This document shows positions 1 through 8,369 of a stretch of DNA of 64,000 nt, in pieces. Position numbers and translations under genes: made by a program. The stretch's first letter is position 1, and every line of letters starts with the position of its first letter. Location of the stretch: the NCBI GenBank assembly GCA_028284235.1, contig JANQSC010000019.1:20206-84205 (forward strand), given 5' to 3'. Source of the DNA: Opitutaceae bacterium. Its GTDB lineage: Bacteria > Verrucomicrobiota > Verrucomicrobiia > Opitutales > Opitutaceae. The notes beneath the pieces are model-generated. The model was not told the DNA's origin, did no database searches, and was given only the letters and a program-made list of their open reading frames with translations.

Positions 1-303
1 GCGCTGTACGCGGAGATGGGCGATCCGAATTCAGAAGCGGACGCGGAGCGTTTGCACCGGATCTCGCCGGTCTTCCACGGCGACAAAGTCAAGAGCCCAG
101 TCATGGTGTTGCAAGGCGCGAACGACATTCGCGTGTTGCAGGTGGAGTCGGACGACATGGTGGAAGCGATGCGAGCTAACGACGTGCCGGTGGAGTATGT
201 GATTTTCCCCGACGAGGGGCACGGCTTTCGCAAGAAGGAGAATCAAATCAAAGGCTACGGACAGATTTTGTCGTTTCTGGACACGTATTTGAAGAATGGA
301 TAA
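1..303 (+). CDS. C-terminal end of an S9-family (prolyl oligopeptidase-like) peptidase, 5' truncated by the window
   Basis: The frame is open from base 1 and ends at TAA 301-303, leaving 100 residues. It carries the end of an alpha/beta hydrolase domain: PVMVLQGANDIRVL, with the Asp of the catalytic triad in the GANDIRV segment, then VIFPDEGHGF with the catalytic His in DEGHGF, then a final helix ending in TYLKNG. This spacing is typical of secreted acylaminoacyl/dipeptidyl peptidases of family S9. The nucleophile Ser and the beta-propeller lie upstream of the window. The in-frame ATG at 16 is internal and is not the start. Any alpha/beta hydrolase of the DLH type would look similar at this end, but the peptidase reading is favoured. 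Confidence 0.85.
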   Translation, partial: ALYAEMGDPNSEADAERLHRISPVFHGDKVKSPVMVLQGANDIRVLQVESDDMVEAMRANDVPVEYVIFPDEGHGFRKKENQIKGYGQILSFLDTYLKNG

Positions 304-317
304 TTCCTTTCTCCGGA

Positions 318-470
318 ATTTTTAACAGGATGCGCTCGCCCGCCGAAACGGGCTCGCTCACTTGATCCCCGACGAGTCGGGGAACTTGATCGTAATCCGG
401 TTGGACAAGCCGCGTTCCAACGTTGCGTTGGTTGAGAGGTGGAACCCGACGTCCCGGCGGGTTTGTTCTA
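318..470. repeat. Intergenic repeat mosaic (CCGACGAGTCGG hairpin type and CCCGACGTCCCGGCGGG type)
   Basis: Two of the short repeat families of this window lie end to end. The first runs from AACAGGATGCGCTC to a hairpin CCCCGACGAGTCGGGG. The second is GGTGGAACCCGACGTCCCGG. Copies of the first occur near 40070 and 46620. Copies of the second occur near 11230, 42970 and 56470. Nothing in 304-552 looks coding. Confidence 0.7.
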
Positions 471-552
471 TTCCGAAGAATCGCCAAATTTATGTTACCC
501 ACTTCGTGGATTCAGTGACCTTCGTGAGCGATCATCTCCTCTCGATTGAGTA

Positions 553-1062
553 CTAGCCGGCAGAAATAGAGTAGGCGGAATCGTACTCTTCGGTATAGAT
601 CGCCTCGGCGGAGCCGGCGACGCGGTAGGTCGCCTCCTCACGGATCGTTTCCATTTCTTGTGTCTCCTCGTTGTACTCCCGTCGAATGCGCGGGGGGCTG
701 CAAAGAATCACTTCAAGCTCGCGCATGACGATTCCGTTTGCCCCAAGCGCGGCGGCCTGCTTTGCGAGGGCGTTGATCACCTGTTTTTTCTGGCTTTCGA
801 TGGAAAACCCTCCCGAGCAGCCCTTAGCGATACTGTTGGAGTTGAGGACGGCGATCGGTTCGTACTCCGCCGGGGTGATTTCGTAGGGTACGGGCAAGTC
901 TAAGGGAAGGCCGCGGGAGTTTTTGCTAGGGTCTTGATAGATAAACACGGCGTACTCGTCGGTAGGCGATCGCGCCTCTCCAACCATCCTAACATCCATC
1001 GTCGCGCAACCCTGCAATGCGATCGCGGATACAAGAAAAACAAATGCCAACTTGGCGTTCAT
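553..1062 (-). CDS. Predicted lipoprotein of unknown function
   Basis: A 169-residue protein with an N-terminal hydrophobic segment followed by a lipobox (residues 16-19, LQGC), so the mature protein would begin at Cys19 and be anchored in a membrane facing the periplasm. The rest is soluble, with a Cys pair around SKGCSGGFS and VILCSPP and a stretch KQAAALGANGIV that resembles proteins annotated only as hypothetical lipoproteins. I do not recognise a named family. It is convergent with the upstream peptidase and divergent from the multicopper oxidase gene. Coding bias and the signal peptide support a real gene. Confidence 0.8.
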   Translation of the reverse strand: MNAKLAFVFLVSAIALQGCATMDVRMVGEARSPTDEYAVFIYQDPSKNSRGLPLDLPVPYEITPAEYEPIAVLNSNSIAKGCSGGFSIESQKKQVINALAKQAAALGANGIVMRELEVILCSPPRIRREYNEETQEMETIREEATYRVAGSAEAIYTEEYDSAYSISAG

Positions 1063-1109
1063 TGAGCGGATTCCATTCTTTCGAGTGTGCTTGGAGCGTG
1101 AAAATTGTC

Positions 1110-1250
1110 AAAATGATTGTGAATGGTGAAGAGTGAATGGTGAAATGCTATCGGATTGGATGTGAAATTCCCTCAGTCACTCCATCTCGCTTTCCCTCTA
1201 TCCCAATTTCACTCTTCACTCTTCACCATTCACTCTTAAAAAAAGAAACC
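1110..1250. repeat. TCACCATTCACTC-type repeats in inverted copies
   Basis: Units of the form GTGAATGGTGAAGAGTGAAT at about 1118-1145 face reverse-complement units TTCACTCTTCACTCTTCACC at about 1204-1238, so the whole can fold back. This is the most abundant repeat family in the window, found also near 2950, 8070, 20085, 21650, 22180, 34985, 37205, 44425 and 49015. Confidence 0.75.
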
Positions 1251-1281
1251 GGTCGCGCGATTCGCGCGTCAGTGAGAAAAC

Positions 1282-2760
1282 ATGCTATCCCCACGTGAAT
1301 TCGTTTCGAGCCGCGGTTTTAAGCGGGCGATGATTGCTTTGGCGCTCCTCCTCGCCTTGGCTTGCGCCATTTTTTATTGGATACTCTTTGTTCGGGTGAG
1401 CAACGCCGGTCTGGCGTTCGAGAACGATCTGATTATTCCGCCGGAAATGGAGTTTACAGTCGGCCCGGATGGAGAGAAGCGGTTCACGCTCTACGTGCAG
1501 GAGGGCGAGCGTGAGTTCTACCCGGGGCTCGGCGCCCCCACGATGGGGGTCAATGGAAACTATTTGGGACCGACAATTCGGGCCAAGCGTGGCGAGCGAG
1601 TTGTTCTGAATGTCCACAATTACTTGAACGAGGACACCACCATGCACTGGCACGGCATGCACGTGCCGGCGGAGATGGACGGAACCCCTCACCAGAAGAT
1701 CACGCCCGGGGGCGACTGGACGGCCGACTACACGATCACGCAAGAAGCGGGAACGATGTGGTATCACCCGCATACGCACGGAGGGACGGCAACCCAGGTG
1801 CACCAAGGGCTCGCGGGGCTCTTCTATATCGACGACGCCAACAGTGAGCGTCTCGAATTGCCGAACGAGTACGGAGTCGACGACATTCCGCTCGTCGTCC
1901 AGGACCGGCTTTTCAATACGGATGGAACCTTCAACTACCAAATCCGCACCGGGGCTCACTATGGCGACACGATACTGGTCAATGGAACGGTCGCCCCGCG
2001 TCTCGCGGTGGAGTCGCGGAAAATCCGCTTCCGCATTCTGAACGGCTCGAATGCGCGCATCTACTGGCTCGGCTTCGAAGATGGGCGAACCTTCCAGCAG
2101 ATCGCTACCGACGGGGGCTTTCTCGACTCGCCAGTGGATACGAAACGCGTCCGGCTCGCGCCAGGCGAGCGAGCCGAGCTCATCGTCGATTTCGCGGACG
2201 GCGAGGCGGTGAAACTGAAGAGTTTTCCGGAGGCAGGACTGCTGGAAACGACGGCGGCTTGGTTTGGTCAAACTACGAATGGGCACTTCGATGTAATGGA
2301 GATCCGCCCACAGCCGGCGACACGAGTGTCGCATGAGATTCCCGATACGCTAAACCGAATTCAGCGCCTTGATCGTGACCGGGCTAATGTTACGCGCAAC
2401 ATGTTCCTGGGAGGGATGGTGATCAATGGGAGGAGCATGAGTATGATGCGAATCGATGAGCGTATTCGTCTCGGTGATACTGAAATATGGCGGATCCGCA
2501 ACAATACTGGTCGAACGCATCCCTTTCACGTCCACCTCGTCCAATTTCTCATACTCGACCGCGACGGTCGTCCGCCGTCGGCGCAGGAAGCGGGTTGGAA
2601 GGACACGGTCCACGTCGCCGCGGGCGAAACGGTTAACATCATCATGCAGTTCACCCAATACGCCAATCGTCACGTCCCCTACATGTACCACTGCCACATC
2701 CTGGAGCACGAAGACAACGGGATGATGGGGCAGTTCGTGGTAGTCGACGACTCCAAGTAG
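1282..2760 (+). CDS. Membrane-anchored multicopper oxidase
   Basis: The 492-residue protein has a TM anchor at about residues 17-37 and three cupredoxin domains. All four copper motifs are visible: HWHGMH at 122-127, HPHTHG at 162-167, HPFHVH at 413-418 and HCHILEHEDNGMM at 470-482. The last holds the type 1 Cys471 and a Met axial ligand. It should oxidise a reducing substrate (phenolics, Cu(I), bilirubin or similar) and reduce O2 to water on the periplasmic side. The C-terminal signature resembles CueO/CotA/bilirubin oxidases. There is no Met-rich insert like that of CueO, so a specific copper-tolerance role cannot be assumed. No neighbouring copper genes were seen, so it appears to be a stand-alone gene. 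Confidence 0.95.
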   Translation: MLSPREFVSSRGFKRAMIALALLLALACAIFYWILFVRVSNAGLAFENDLIIPPEMEFTVGPDGEKRFTLYVQEGEREFYPGLGAPTMGVNGNYLGPTIRAKRGERVVLNVHNYLNEDTTMHWHGMHVPAEMDGTPHQKITPGGDWTADYTITQEAGTMWYHPHTHGGTATQVHQGLAGLFYIDDANSERLELPNEYGVDDIPLVVQDRLFNTDGTFNYQIRTGAHYGDTILVNGTVAPRLAVESRKIRFRILNGSNARIYWLGFEDGRTFQQIATDGGFLDSPVDTKRVRLAPGERAELIVDFADGEAVKLKSFPEAGLLETTAAWFGQTTNGHFDVMEIRPQPATRVSHEIPDTLNRIQRLDRDRANVTRNMFLGGMVINGRSMSMMRIDERIRLGDTEIWRIRNNTGRTHPFHVHLVQFLILDRDGRPPSAQEAGWKDTVHVAAGETVNIIMQFTQYANRHVPYMYHCHILEHEDNGMMGQFVVVDDSK

Positions 2761-2850
2761 CCCGTCCGGATTTGTCCGTTTCACCGACACTATTAATTAA
2801 CCTACCACTTAACTTTCCAAGGTTGGAAAGTTAAGTGGTAGGTTGAGGGT
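2761..2850. repeat. Long perfect palindrome, copy 1
   Basis: Arms of 22 nt at 2799-2820 and 2823-2844 are exactly complementary around a 2-nt GG centre (arm end AACTTTCCAA). About 38 nt before it (CCGTCCGGATTTGTCCG) are also shared with copy 2 at 8111-8200, so the repeat unit is larger than the palindrome. It lies directly downstream of the oxidase gene, where it could act as a transcript end, but there is no T-tract. Confidence 0.85.
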
Positions 2851-2879
2851 GTTGGACGGAGGGAAAGGAGACAGGTCTG

Positions 2880-2975
2880 AGGGTGTGTGATCCGTCTTCG
2901 GCCGATTAGGCTACGCCGAGACAGGTCCGTCTTCGCTGTGATAAAAATGGTGAATGGTGAGGAGTGAATGGTAAA
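2880..2975. repeat. CCGTCTTCGC...CTACGCCGAGACA and GAATGGTGA repeats
   Basis: Two overlapping partial copies of the unit CCGTCTTCG-N-GGCTACGCCGAGACA are followed by a TCACCATTCAC-type unit (ATGGTGAATGGTGAGGAG). No gene is supported between 2850 and 3165. Confidence 0.6.
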
Positions 2976-3164
2976 TTATATGCGGTGGATTGCGGTCGCG
3001 GCCTATCCTTGAATCGTTCGCGCTTTCTCGCAGTTGCTGTAGTTTGATGTTGGCATTATTGGTTGGGTTGCTACCACTAGCCCCCTGTACCGTTCATTTA
3101 GCATTCCAATTTATTCTGTATAGGATCCTTTGGTCTGTGTCCACGATTTGGATCGGTTGTAGCG

Positions 3165-5651
3165 ATGATCGAGCGATACACCCTAACCACCCACCTTTTG
3201 TTAGATTCCCGATTGTCAAAAAACATTTCCACGCTCTTTTTGTGTATTGGCGCGATCGCGACTACTTGCCAAGTATCCGCGAACGACGCGAGCGCTCGCC
3301 GCGCCTATCCTGTTCAGTCGATTGAGCGCGCGTATTCCACTGATCTCCAACGTATCCATTCCGACTCCATAATTCAATTTCGCGAAAGTGTTTGGGACTT
3401 AGACTCGAATACTCAGCTGGGCGGTTCTAAGGGGTCTGAAAACTATGGCGTTCTGCTCGATTTCGACAGGAGTTCGAGGAGAAGCCTCTATCGGCTAGAT
3501 CCGGGCATAATTGAAGCGCGGAACCCCAGCGGCGAAGTTTTATTCAAAACGCAGATCGCGCTGTCGTATGAACCTGAAGCGTTATTGGTCGGAAACGGGG
3601 AGTATGTTCTAAACCGGTCAAACGATACCGAGACCCTCGAGATCCAGCTCGAATTGCGCTCCATTGAAACGGGCGAACTCGTTTGGCGTCGCAGATCGGA
3701 AGGCAATCCGCGATGGAGACTTTCGCAAGATACCCGAACGGTTGTCGAACTTATATCGGACATTGGCGGCTCGGACTTTCATACCGCGATCGCTTTCGAT
3801 ACGCTAACGCAATCGGAACTCGATCGTCGCAGCATATCCAATCTCAAAATCCGGAGAGGATCCGACTATCTAACGTCGCTCGATGCGGCCGTTAGTATTT
3901 TAGCTGGCTTTGACGGAACGCTTCTCGCAAACGAAGTGAGTCGAACACTGGCAGCGATACCAGGATTCCGATCGATCGATCCTTTATTTCACACCAGTCC
4001 CAAAGTAGATTCCAATGGGAACTACATTATCCTGCACAAACATAATCCTACCCCCGGCGAACCTTCCTGGGTGGTGTTCAACGCTCGGAACGGGGAGCAA
4101 ATATCGACAAATCATGAACTCGGTGTATCGCAGAGTGTATTTGGGAGCGGGAATGATCCTGCTCTCTCTCCCAGCGGGGAATTGCTTTATCAGGTGGTGG
4201 GCGATGGGCTAATTGAAGTCTGGAATCCCCATACCAAGACGCGAGTCAGGCAACTCTCCTACTCGAACATACCATTCAATATTTTGATACCATCTGTCGA
4301 CGATGGCCAACTGCTTGCGTGCGCTCTGAGCGCGAGCAATGACGACTTTATTGTCCTGCTCGACACGGTAACGAATCTGCCCCTCTACAGTAAAATCGTC
4401 AACGACCCGGATATTCGCGAACCGGGAGGAGGAACGGGATTCGTAACAGGGTTCACTCGTTCATTGCACATGTCGCCAAGTGGTAGTCGAATCTACTTTC
4501 GTACGATTGTTGGAATAGAGGCATTCGACTACCTAAGCGGCAACAAAATCGAATACGAGCCGCGCCTGGATGGGAAAGCTCTGATATCGCGGTACGTCGA
4601 ATCCCAGCAGTGCTGGGTAACGGTTTATCAATCCGGTAAAATCAGGATGGAGAAACCAACAGAGACTACCTGGAGCCAGCTTCCCAATACCTCAGTAGTT
4701 CAGTATGCCGCGATCGATCCCGAATCAGGCTCCATCGCGTTTCAACGAAACCGGGCGATATTCATCACGCATCCCTTCGATGAACGAGACGACCAATGGA
4801 TCACAGACCTGAGCCTCGGCGTCTACCCGCTAAGGCTGCGTGGCGGCGGCGAGTGGCTTGCAGCAGATTTCAGAGGTATTTACGATTTGGATGCAAATGT
4901 GTGGCTTCAGCTTGAAGAAGAACTCTATTCCGAATACGCAATCGACTATCAGAGAAAACGTCTCGCCATGCAATTGCCACTCACTCCAGGGATCGTTCTC
5001 TTCGATCTCGAAAACGCTTCGAGCCGCGAGCTGCAAACCGGGGAAAGATTCAAGTCCACAACGGATCTCTGTTTCTCGAGCGACGGTGAAACGCTCTACT
5101 GCCTTGCTCAGCAAATAGACGGTGGCTTTCGAGATCAAAGCGTCTATTCTGTCGATGTCGAAAGCGGGATCGTAGAAGCTGAAATCGATGTAAGCGAAGT
5201 AGAACGCCCGATGCTCTTCACTCAAATTGAGCTGCATTCCAATGGTTTCGATTTACTCCTCGCCAGTGATGACGGCGTATTCGTATCTGTAGATACGAAC
5301 GTTCAAAGCGTGTCGCTCCCGACTGTCTTAGAGTCAGCAAATTCCTCTACGAGCAATTCATACTCGTTTGATTTAGCCCCTAATGCTCCGGGAGGAATGG
5401 GAAGGTATATAGATATAGATGGACACCTCTACACTACCGAAACATCCACTGCCTATTTAATCCCGACAAGGATCGATCCCTCGAAGAGTAATGACTCGCT
5501 GCTCCACTTTGAAGTAAAGGAAGATGGGAATTATTGGATACAGCATTCCAGCGAACTGCATCTGTGGCGAACGCGCCATGACACTGATCTCGTCAAGACA
5601 TGGTTCGATTTCAACGACAGAGGCTTTTTTCGAGTCTACGAAAGTGAATGA
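3165..5651 (+). CDS. Secreted beta-propeller protein of unknown function
   Basis: An 828-residue protein with a long positively charged n-region and a hydrophobic segment (about residues 22-36, ending near VSA-ND), consistent with an exported protein. The body is rich in repeating strands of the WD40/PQQ-like propeller kind: a recurrent pattern of S-P-S-G-E/S-x-L/I-Y followed by a W or F and a turn, for instance LSPSGELLYQ...IEVWNP and MSPSGSRIYF...IEAFDY. No enzymatic motif is obvious. It is flanked by unrelated genes. Function unknown; a periplasmic binding or scaffold role is only a guess. The start is the first ATG of the frame and gives a plausible signal peptide. Confidence 0.75.
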   Translation: MIERYTLTTHLLLDSRLSKNISTLFLCIGAIATTCQVSANDASARRAYPVQSIERAYSTDLQRIHSDSIIQFRESVWDLDSNTQLGGSKGSENYGVLLDFDRSSRRSLYRLDPGIIEARNPSGEVLFKTQIALSYEPEALLVGNGEYVLNRSNDTETLEIQLELRSIETGELVWRRRSEGNPRWRLSQDTRTVVELISDIGGSDFHTAIAFDTLTQSELDRRSISNLKIRRGSDYLTSLDAAVSILAGFDGTLLANEVSRTLAAIPGFRSIDPLFHTSPKVDSNGNYIILHKHNPTPGEPSWVVFNARNGEQISTNHELGVSQSVFGSGNDPALSPSGELLYQVVGDGLIEVWNPHTKTRVRQLSYSNIPFNILIPSVDDGQLLACALSASNDDFIVLLDTVTNLPLYSKIVNDPDIREPGGGTGFVTGFTRSLHMSPSGSRIYFRTIVGIEAFDYLSGNKIEYEPRLDGKALISRYVESQQCWVTVYQSGKIRMEKPTETTWSQLPNTSVVQYAAIDPESGSIAFQRNRAIFITHPFDERDDQWITDLSLGVYPLRLRGGGEWLAADFRGIYDLDANVWLQLEEELYSEYAIDYQRKRLAMQLPLTPGIVLFDLENASSRELQTGERFKSTTDLCFSSDGETLYCLAQQIDGGFRDQSVYSVDVESGIVEAEIDVSEVERPMLFTQIELHSNGFDLLLASDDGVFVSVDTNVQSVSLPTVLESANSSTSNSYSFDLAPNAPGGMGRYIDIDGHLYTTETSTAYLIPTRIDPSKSNDSLLHFEVKEDGNYWIQHSSELHLWRTRHDTDLVKTWFDFNDRGFFRVYESE

Positions 5652-5908
5652 CGCGCTAAAACCAATCAATTAGGAGACCGATTTGGGTGGATTTGATTCC
5701 TAGCGCCAACCTACTTTTGCTCTGATCGATTGCGTTACCATTTGTAGATTCCCATTTCCGGTCGGAAAATTGTTTGCTCAGAGAGGGCTCGCTGCCTCGC
5801 GTAGGCAAATTGATATTCCGCGGTTGCATGGGCGGGGTTTGAGGTTACCGTCGCGTTTATACCTCTAGTGCAATTCTTATTTGGATTGGATCGTCGAGTC
5901 GTTTTCGC

Positions 5909-8065
5909 ATGAACCCCTTCTTTTTCTTTCTCTGTATTTCTTCGTTTTGCATTTTTCTAGTCGGATGTAGCGATGTTGCTCGTCGCGCTTCGAGCGACTA
6001 TTCGACTTGGAGTAGCTATGCAGGGAGCGCTGACTCCGCCCAGTTCTCGAGTCTCGATCAAATCAACCGATCCAATGTGAGCCATTTGGAAGTCGCCTGG
6101 TCCTATTCGACCAGCGACAACCGTCGCTACCAATTCGCGCCGCTCGTGGTGGACGACCGGGCCTTTGTGTTGGCCAAGGGGAATTCCATCGTCGCCATCG
6201 ACGCGACCAGCGGCGAGGAGGTCTGGACCCACGCTCCCGAAGGGAAGGACCGGGCGTTGACCCATCGCGGCATCAACTACTGGGAAAACCCTGATCGCTC
6301 CGACCGGCGGCTCTTTTACGCGAGCGACCACTTTCTGCGGGCGATCGACGCCCGAACCGGAGCGCTTATCGCCGATTTCGGCGACAATGGCAGGGTGAAC
6401 CTGAAAGAAGGCCTGGGACGCGATCCGGATTCCTTCTCGCTGGTCCAGTCGCATTCGCCGGGTCGCGTATTCGAAAACCGGATCATTCTCGGGTCGGCCA
6501 CCAACGAAGGCTACGGCTCGGCTCCGGGCGACGTGCGGGCCTACGATGTGATCACGGGGGAAATCGTCTGGACCTTCCACACCATCCCGCGTCCGGGCGA
6601 GTTTGGATACGACACCTGGCCGGAGGATGCTTGGAAGACGGTGGGCGGTGCCAATGTCTGGACGGAATTTACCGTGGATACGGAGCGGGGCATCGTTTAT
6701 CTCCCCGTCGCCAGCGCGAAATACAATTTCTACGGCGCGGATCGGGCGGGAACCAATTTGTATAGCAATTGCTTGGTTGCTGTGGACGCACGCAGCGGCG
6801 AACGCCTCTGGCACTTTCAGTTTATCCATCACGATATCTGGGACTACGATCCCGCGACCGCTCCAAAGCTGCTCACCATCCAGCGGGACGGGAAAGCAGT
6901 CGACGTCGTCGCCCAGGCGACGAAGCAGGGGTTTCTCTACGTATTCGATCGGGTCACGGGCGAGCCGATCTGGCCGATCGAGGAGCGGCCCGTTCCTCAG
7001 GGCACGGAGATGCCGCGCGAAACCCTGTGGCCAACGCAGCCCTTTCCCACGGCCCCGCCGCCATTCGCCCGGCAGTCATTCACCGTCGAAGACCTCAACC
7101 CCCACATGAGCCCGGAAGACCACGCCCGATTTTACGAGATCGTGAAAAACGCTCGTAATGAAGGACTGTATACGCCGCCCGGGCGGACCGACACGATTCA
7201 AATGCCCGGAAACAACGGCGGTTCCAATTGGGGAGGCGGGGCGGTTGATCCGCGCAATGGGTCGCTCTACATTGTATCCAAGGACCATCCGGCGATCCTC
7301 AAGCTGACGCCCGAGGTGGATCAGACGGCGGCCCCGCCGACCGATCCCGAGCTGCGGGCCCAGTACCTTTTCGACGTGCATTGCTACAATTGCCATTCCT
7401 CGGCTTTGCCGTCCAATCCCCTTGCCGGAGCCTCCCTGGCGGGCATCGCCAACAAGCTCAATGACGCCCAGATGCGAAAAGTCATTGTAGCCGGGCAGGG
7501 GCCAATGCCCGGATTCCCTTCGCTTCCCGAGTCGGACGTGGACTTGCTCGTGGACTACCTGAAAGATCCTCCGGCGGTATCCAATTCTCAACGTCACGCC
7601 AGCGAGCAGCTTGGTTCGTCGGCTCGCTTCACCAGCGGATTCGGATTGGTCCGCGCCAGCAACGGGCTCTCGCCGATCGGGCCGCCCTGGTCGACTTTGA
7701 CCGCTTACGACTTGAACGAGGGCGTTATCAAGTGGCAGATTCCATTGGGCGACGTTCCTGAGTTGGCCGCGAAAGGGATCACGGGTACGGGTTCCTCCAT
7801 GCCAAAGGTCGGCCCCGTCGCGACCGCTGGTGGATTGATCTTCGCGGGGACGCGCGACAAGAAAGTCCGAGCCTTCGACGCGGGCGACGGTTCGATCCTC
7901 TGGGAGCAGGAAGTCGGGGCGGCTTTGGAAGGCATTCCGGCGGTTTACGAAGTCGCTGGTCGCCAGTACGTTCTCTTCTGCGCCTCCGCGCAGGTTGGGT
8001 TGACGAACGATACCGCGGAGACGATTCGCGGGGCTTATGTGGCGTTTGCGCTACCGGTGGAATAG
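5909..8065 (+). CDS. PQQ-dependent dehydrogenase lipoprotein with cytochrome c domain
   Basis: The 718-residue protein begins with a lipoprotein signal peptide (lipobox LVGC at residues 17-20). It then has a quinoprotein beta-propeller with the usual W-motif blades (for example WSSYAGS, NSIVAIDATSGEEVWT, KVRAFDAGDGSILWE). A heme c site CYNCH at 492-496 with a probable Met ligand in GPMPGF is inserted before the last blades, as in membrane glucose/alcohol quinoprotein dehydrogenases with an internal cytochrome domain. It should oxidise a sugar or alcohol in the periplasm with PQQ and pass electrons through the heme. The substrate cannot be read from sequence. No pqq synthesis genes are in the window. 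It lies upstream of the TonB receptor gene but is separated from it by a palindromic repeat. Confidence 0.92.
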   Translation: MNPFFFFLCISSFCIFLVGCSDVARRASSDYSTWSSYAGSADSAQFSSLDQINRSNVSHLEVAWSYSTSDNRRYQFAPLVVDDRAFVLAKGNSIVAIDATSGEEVWTHAPEGKDRALTHRGINYWENPDRSDRRLFYASDHFLRAIDARTGALIADFGDNGRVNLKEGLGRDPDSFSLVQSHSPGRVFENRIILGSATNEGYGSAPGDVRAYDVITGEIVWTFHTIPRPGEFGYDTWPEDAWKTVGGANVWTEFTVDTERGIVYLPVASAKYNFYGADRAGTNLYSNCLVAVDARSGERLWHFQFIHHDIWDYDPATAPKLLTIQRDGKAVDVVAQATKQGFLYVFDRVTGEPIWPIEERPVPQGTEMPRETLWPTQPFPTAPPPFARQSFTVEDLNPHMSPEDHARFYEIVKNARNEGLYTPPGRTDTIQMPGNNGGSNWGGGAVDPRNGSLYIVSKDHPAILKLTPEVDQTAAPPTDPELRAQYLFDVHCYNCHSSALPSNPLAGASLAGIANKLNDAQMRKVIVAGQGPMPGFPSLPESDVDLLVDYLKDPPAVSNSQRHASEQLGSSARFTSGFGLVRASNGLSPIGPPWSTLTAYDLNEGVIKWQIPLGDVPELAAKGITGTGSSMPKVGPVATAGGLIFAGTRDKKVRAFDAGDGSILWEQEVGAALEGIPAVYEVAGRQYVLFCASAQVGLTNDTAETIRGAYVAFALPVE

Positions 8066-8110
8066 TGAAGAGTGGTTGGTGAATAGTGAAGAGCAAGGAA
8101 TCAAGGGAGA

Positions 8111-8200
8111 TCCGTCCGGATTTGTCCGCCCCAGCGACATTTCTAATTAACTTACCACTTAACTTTCCAAGGTTGGAAAGTTAAGTGGTAAGTTGAGTGA
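8111..8200. repeat. Long perfect palindrome, copy 2
   Basis: 22-nt arms at 8149-8170 and 8173-8194 around a GG centre. The copy differs from copy 1 by a compensated change in both arms (ACCTACC to ACTTACC and its partner), so the pairing has been kept. The upstream CCGTCCGGATTTGTCCG block is also shared. Confidence 0.85.
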
Positions 8201-8235
8201 GGTCTGAGGGGGGAGATAGGGGTGGACGGGATTCG

Positions 8236-8252
8236 ATTCTAACGCTTAGAAT
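8236..8252. promoter_or_regulatory. Predicted LacI-family operator upstream of the TonB receptor
   Basis: Perfect inverted repeat ATTCTAA-CGC-TTAGAAT, 118 bp before the receptor ATG. The same core TCTAA-CGC-TTAGA stands at 12321-12335 next to the LacI gene. LacI repressors usually bind such odd palindromes with a central CG step. Regulation is inferred. Confidence 0.7.
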
Positions 8253-8369
8253 GCGTTTCGGTGGAACGTGTTGGAGGGTCGAGTAGGGTCGTGGTGATTC
8301 GGAATAGGATCATCCTTTTTTCGGATCTCTTCATTACTACGCACTCAACTAACTAATACGACTTACTCC

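Noticed and set aside
1285..2334. Long antisense open frame of 349 codons under the multicopper oxidase gene
   Set aside because: It mirrors the codon pattern of the opposite, clearly coding strand and shows no family motif; GC-rich codons often leave such frames open.
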